Assembly: GCA_948528155.1 (NCBI GenBank)
Contig: CAOSZT010000007.1
Coordinates: 1-18,257 of the forward strand
DNA length: 18,257 nt
Source of the DNA: an uncultured Clostridia bacterium
GTDB taxonomy: Bacteria; Bacillota; Clostridia; TANB77; CAG-508
Direction: 5' to 3'
Made by a program: the position numbers and the translations under genes. Positions 15,321-18,257 of the stretch are shown here, one piece after another; position 1 is the first letter of the stretch, and each line of letters starts with the position of its first letter. A model generated the notes under the pieces. That model saw only the letters and a list, made by a program, of their open reading frames with translations, did no database searches and had not been told where the DNA came from.

Positions 15321-16385
15321 TTAACAATTTTTATCAATTTCTATAAAAGAATCAATAAAAAATTTCATACTATTCATATCACCAGTGGATACACGAATAT
15401 AGTCCTTTAAAAATTCATTAGAATATGCATGAACTAAAATTTTCTTTTTTTCTTCTAAAGCTCTAGCTACGTTCTGAGCATTAGAATTTGTTTTAATAAA
15501 AATAAAATTACCTTTACACTCTCTACATTCATACCCTAAGGATTCTAAACGCATTAAGGCATATTTCTTGCCATCTGCTTCTGTTTGAATTAGCTGCTGA
15601 ATTAGGTCAGGACGGTCTAATATTCTTTCTGCAAAAAGCAAAGCTACAGCATTTGTATCAAAGGTTAATCTAGAACGTTTTATATAATCAATTAAGGTTG
15701 GATGTCCTATAATCACCCCTATTCTTAATGCGGCCAAACTAAACAATTTAGAGAAAGTACGTAAAACAATCACATTCTCCTCTTTTAAAGCATACTCCAA
15801 AAAAGTTTTATCATAAAAATAATGGTATGCTTCATCTACTACCAAAATAGCATTTTTTTCCTTCGTACGTTTAAGAATTTTCTTCAAATCTTCCTCAGAA
15901 TAAACGTTACCAACAGGATTATTAGGATTGACTAAAATAACTAAGCGAGTATTATCATCTATCGCAGTAAGTATTTTTTCAATATCAAAGGATAAGTCAT
16001 TTTCATACGCAACTGGTTTATGACACAATCCTAAAATACTACAATTCACACGATACATTTCAAACGTAGGAGAAACCGTAACTACATCTTTTCCCTCTTC
16101 GCCAAACACCTCCAATATATAGCGTATTGCCATATCAGACCCATTTGTTGTTACAACATTATCAAAATCTGCATTAATATATTTGGCATACTTTTTTAAA
16201 AATTTATCTGGCTCTGGGTAGGTAGATAAAAATTCAGGCGTAATCTCTTTTAATACTGTATCAACAAAGTCCTTAGGTAGCCCTGTTGTATTCTCATTCA
16301 TATCATATCTATAATAAGAATATCGTCCTTGGTTAGGAAAAACTCTCTTAGTGTTTAAAATATGCTCATTTACATAATATTTCAT
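15321..16385 (-). CDS. HisC-like PLP-dependent aminotransferase
   Basis: Fold-type I aminotransferase of 354 residues. Visible: YDMNENTTGLP (27-37), TTNGSDMAIRYIL (79-91), VNPNNPVG (152-159), VVDEAYHYF (182-190) with D184, RTFSKLFSLAALRIG (209-223) with the PLP-binding K213 and R221, and YIRVSTG (329-335) with R331. These match histidinol-phosphate aminotransferase relatives, which act on phosphorylated keto substrates. No other his genes are nearby, so it is more likely dedicated to this glycan. A HisC-like enzyme of the Campylobacter jejuni capsule locus is reported to aminate dihydroxyacetone phosphate to serinol phosphate, a fitting model. Its ATG overlaps the upstream gene's stop by four bases (ATGA, 16382-16385), showing translational coupling. 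Substrate identity is inference. Confidence 0.88.
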   Translation of the reverse strand: MKYYVNEHILNTKRVFPNQGRYSYYRYDMNENTTGLPKDFVDTVLKEITPEFLSTYPEPDKFLKKYAKYINADFDNVVTTNGSDMAIRYILEVFGEEGKDVVTVSPTFEMYRVNCSILGLCHKPVAYENDLSFDIEKILTAIDDNTRLVILVNPNNPVGNVYSEEDLKKILKRTKEKNAILVVDEAYHYFYDKTFLEYALKEENVIVLRTFSKLFSLAALRIGVIIGHPTLIDYIKRSRLTFDTNAVALLFAERILDRPDLIQQLIQTEADGKKYALMRLESLGYECRECKGNFIFIKTNSNAQNVARALEEKKKILVHAYSNEFLKDYIRVSTGDMNSMKFFIDSFIEIDKNC

Positions 16386-17515
16386 CTTTCATCACCTTTT
16401 TCATAATAATTTTGTATTTTCTTCTTCGTATTTAAGCCAAAAATTATAGGGCTACCCGTATTCTCTATGTTTGAGGTAGGAATCCCATTTTTATCATAAT
16501 ACTTTATCCCACTTATTTTATCATAAAAACTAAGAAGCATGTCCATTACAGGAACTTCGATATTAAATAGGTTGGCTAATTCCTTATAAATACATATCCC
16601 ATAAGGAAAGTCCTCTATAAATACTCTAGAATTTAAATCAGGAACATAAGCACCGTTAATCTCTTTCAAAGGAACTTTAACCTCTTTAAACGCTTCAATG
16701 CTTTTTAGTTTTTTTGTCATCAAATTAGCAGTATTTGCTTCATAATATTCAGTTAATGGAGTATACTCATCGATATACTTTAAAGAGATTTTTTTATAAA
16801 TACTTTGCAATTCAGTATCATATTTGATTAAAAGCTCTGAGGTTTCATCATTCCATAAATCATACATATATAATTGATTTTTATATGTAACACCTAGACT
16901 ATAATCCTTAAAAGCATTATAGACACCACATAAATGTAAAATGGGATTGGAATTACATAAAGTAATTGGTAAAAAGCTTTTAAAACAGGTCGTATTTATT
17001 TTAAAATTATTTTCAAAAAAATCACATAAATTTATACAGTTAGGAAAGCTAGCAAGTTTAAGATTTTTTTTCTTAGATAAAATTTTTGCGACATATCCCG
17101 TATCATTTAATTCAGCACGAGTTATAAAAGGAACTCTTTGCAATCCGAAGATTGTCAAGCCTTTATCTATAAGATTTTTACAACAATATTCAACCCCACC
17201 ATATCCTGGGAGAAATATTAATTTGCATTTAGGATTCAAAACCTCCTCTATTTCTTTTGAAAATTTTGGACGGAGGAAGGCTGGATATGTACAAAGAACT
17301 ACATCAACATCACAAAATGTTTTTTGTTTATCAAAAGAAACAATAAAATTTTCTGTCTCGTAGGACAATTCATCTTCAATATCAATTATCTTTAAACTGC
17401 CATATTTTAAAATATTCTTTTCTGTATAAAGCCAAATGGTATGCGTTGTATTATGGGCCAAGAAGCCAGTCAAGCTTAGGCCCAAATTGCCCCCCCCAAC
17501 AACTACAATTTTCAT
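16382..17515 (-). CDS. Octopine/nopaline-dehydrogenase-like protein with G8 tract in its NAD-binding motif
   Basis: Opine dehydrogenases reductively join an amine to an alpha-keto acid using NAD(P)H. This 377-residue protein begins with a Rossmann motif, IVVVGGGNLGLS (3-14). It continues with VDVVLCTYPAF (70-80), LPGYGG (102-107), SNPILHL (189-195, with the catalytic-type H194 in the family's NPxxH motif), and the C-terminal domain signature RVFIEDFPYGICIYKELA (297-314). ATG 17515 follows AAAGGGG. The GGG GGG GG run encoding the glycine motif is eight Gs long (17490-17497). By translation, seven Gs would stop the protein after 12 residues and nine after about 22, so the gene is on only at eight modulo three. 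It is coupled to the aminotransferase by a 4-base overlap. Substrates are unknown; an amino-polyol and a keto acid would suit the context. Confidence 0.85.
   Translation of the reverse strand: MKIVVVGGGNLGLSLTGFLAHNTTHTIWLYTEKNILKYGSLKIIDIEDELSYETENFIVSFDKQKTFCDVDVVLCTYPAFLRPKFSKEIEEVLNPKCKLIFLPGYGGVEYCCKNLIDKGLTIFGLQRVPFITRAELNDTGYVAKILSKKKNLKLASFPNCINLCDFFENNFKINTTCFKSFLPITLCNSNPILHLCGVYNAFKDYSLGVTYKNQLYMYDLWNDETSELLIKYDTELQSIYKKISLKYIDEYTPLTEYYEANTANLMTKKLKSIEAFKEVKVPLKEINGAYVPDLNSRVFIEDFPYGICIYKELANLFNIEVPVMDMLLSFYDKISGIKYYDKNGIPTSNIENTGSPIIFGLNTKKKIQNYYEKGDER
17490..17497 (-). repeat. Poly-G tract (G8) in the opine-dehydrogenase-like gene
   Basis: Eight C on the plus strand, G on the coding strand, at codons 7-9 of the gene. 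The frame is on at eight. One G more or fewer gives early stops near codons 13 and 22, so slippage would abolish the protein. Confidence 0.88.
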
Positions 17516-17546
17516 ATGAAGCCCCTTTCAATATAAGCATTCTTTA

Positions 17547-18108
17547 TTAGATTACTTTTTCCCATAGCTTGGTAATAAAATTATATTTTTTTACTACCTT
17601 AGCTGGATTTCCAACTGCAATGGAAAAGTCAGGTATAGATTGATTAACAAAAGAATTAGCTCCAATAACACAATGCCTTCCGATAGTGACATTTCCTACT
17701 ATACAAACATTAGTACCTATCCAACAATCTTCTTCTATATTTATTGTATTATTTAATTCTAAATCCCCCTGCTCTTTAATTGGCCGATTAGGATCCAAAT
17801 AATTATGATTATGGTCGGAGATAAAAACGTTAGGACCAGTAATGGTATTTTTGCCGATTCTAACATTGTTATTGGCATTAATTCTTGAAAACATGCCAAT
17901 TTGAACTCCCTCTTCTAAATGAATTTCCCCCCCCTCCATGAGGACACAGGAGACTATAGGGAGCAATTTCTACATTATATCCGAACTTTATTTTCTTACC
18001 ATTCACAATTTTACAATGCTTACCAATATAGTCTCCCCTTTTTAAATTAGGTACTCTATATTTCAATTTATAATATAAATATAAGCATCTCTTTATAAAC
18101 TTCTTCAT
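17547..18108 (-). pseudogene. Left-handed beta-helix O-acetyltransferase, frame split at a G8 tract (possibly a phase-OFF state)
   Basis: ATG 18108 (after AAGGAG) opens 76 codons, IAPYSLLCPHGGGG then unrelated residues, and a stop at 17878-17880. The second half continues in another frame: GGEIHLEEGVQIGMFSRI, SDHNHNY (catalytic-region DHNH type), IEEDCWIGTNVCIVGNVTIG, CVIGANSFVNQSIP and VGNPAKVVKKY, ending at 17547. The break lies at eight Gs, 17927-17934. With seven Gs the frame reads CPHGGGEIHLEEG and gives a complete 186-residue WbbJ/maltose-acetyltransferase-like enzyme. The downstream part has an internal ATG at 17966, in the wrong place to be a natural start. Because the helix repeats and C-terminus are undamaged, recent or reversible inactivation is more likely than decay. 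A miscalled homopolymer is the plain alternative. Confidence 0.82.
17927..17934 (-). repeat. Poly-G tract (G8) splitting the acetyltransferase frame
   Basis: Eight C on the plus strand, from codon 59 of the 18108 start. Eight Gs give a truncated 76-residue product; seven (or ten) restore the full reading frame. It is the same length as the tracts in licD and the opine-dehydrogenase-like gene. Confidence 0.88.
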
Positions 18109-18125
18109 ATTATAAATCTCCTTTC

Positions 18126-18257
18126 TTATTTTACCATAATATTTTTTATTAATTCAATCAATTTCTTTCTAAATATTATACATAATAATAAAGATATACC
18201 TATTAGACTATAGCGAATAAAAAAATAATTATAAGTGAAAATTATAATAAACATACA
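18126..18257 (-). CDS. C-terminal end of a membrane protein (partial, enters from the right edge)
   Basis: Reading the minus strand from the window edge, 43 codons are open down to TAA at 18128-18126. The sequence is strongly hydrophobic (IIIFTYNYFFIRYSLIGISL, then LLLCIIF) and ends in a basic tail RKKLIELIKNIMVK, as in the last transmembrane segment of a polytopic membrane protein. The stop lies 17 bases before the acetyltransferase start, with AAGGAG between, matching the tight spacing of this operon. It could be a flippase, polymerase, ligase or acyltransferase; the fragment is too short to say. Confidence 0.6.
   Translation of the reverse strand, partial: CMFIIIFTYNYFFIRYSLIGISLLLCIIFRKKLIELIKNIMVK

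Noticed and set aside
15321..16385. Assignment of the aminotransferase as hisC of histidine biosynthesis
   Set aside because: Family motifs fit, but no his genes are nearby, and the 4-base coupling to an opine-dehydrogenase-like gene within a glycan operon argues for a dedicated role.
16941..17363. A 140-residue plus-strand frame opposite the opine-dehydrogenase-like gene
   Set aside because: It is antisense to a protein with clear family motifs; no domain or ribosome binding site was seen.
1..18257. CRISPR arrays, tRNA or rRNA genes, insertion sequences and attachment sites
   Set aside because: No regularly spaced direct repeats, cloverleaf-like sequences, transposase motifs or long terminal inverted repeats were seen on either strand by eye.

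Overview
The window looks like a chromosomal stretch from an AT-rich (roughly 30% GC by eye) low-GC Gram-positive bacterium of the Bacillota, most plausibly a gut-type Clostridia or Erysipelotrichia member. The reasons are strong AGGAGG-type ribosome binding sites before almost every gene, Gram-positive style lipoproteins, and families typical of such surface-polysaccharide loci (EpsG-like polymerases, DUF4422 glycosyltransferase, LicD). The genus cannot be fixed from the sequence alone.

Region 1 (1-2730) is housekeeping-like flank. It holds an XRE-type regulator killed by an in-frame stop, a Thg1-like 3'-5' nucleotidyltransferase (tRNA-His guanylyltransferase family) with its own promoter, and, convergent to it across a shared hairpin terminator, a GlmU homologue. 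The GlmU acetyltransferase domain looks intact, but its uridyltransferase domain has lost its signature motifs.

Region 2 (2697-12447) is a minus-strand polysaccharide operon. It starts at a good promoter before glf (UDP-galactopyranose mutase) and ends at an 11-bp-stem terminator after rfbB. Its order of transcription is glf, GT4 glycosyltransferase, two tandem EpsG-like polymerases, DUF4422 glycosyltransferase, an ApbE-like lipoprotein with eroded motifs, a Wzx-type flippase, a LicD phosphotransferase, and rfbB (dTDP-glucose 4,6-dehydratase).

Region 3 (12525-13453) is a single plus-strand gene for a beta-solenoid-like lipoprotein, inserted against the direction of its neighbours and overlapping the end of the gene it faces.

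Region 4 (13441-18257) is a second minus-strand block that continues beyond the window: the end of a membrane protein, a frameshifted O-acetyltransferase, an octopine/nopaline-dehydrogenase-like protein, a HisC-like aminotransferase, a TagD-like cytidylyltransferase fused to a Gfo/Idh/MocA domain, and a second O-acetyltransferase.

Read together, the block-4 enzymes look able to build an amino-bearing or opine-like phosphate and activate it as a CDP derivative, which LicD could then transfer to the repeat unit before export by Wzx and polymerisation by the EpsG proteins. Three genes of this set (licD, the opine-dehydrogenase-like gene and an acetyltransferase) each contain a coding-strand run of exactly eight G residues, while I found no G or C run longer than five elsewhere. 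In two genes the reading frame is intact with eight Gs and in the third it is broken. This suggests phase-variable decoration of the polysaccharide by slipped-strand mispairing. The pathway and the switching are inferences; the tracts and the frame consequences are read directly.
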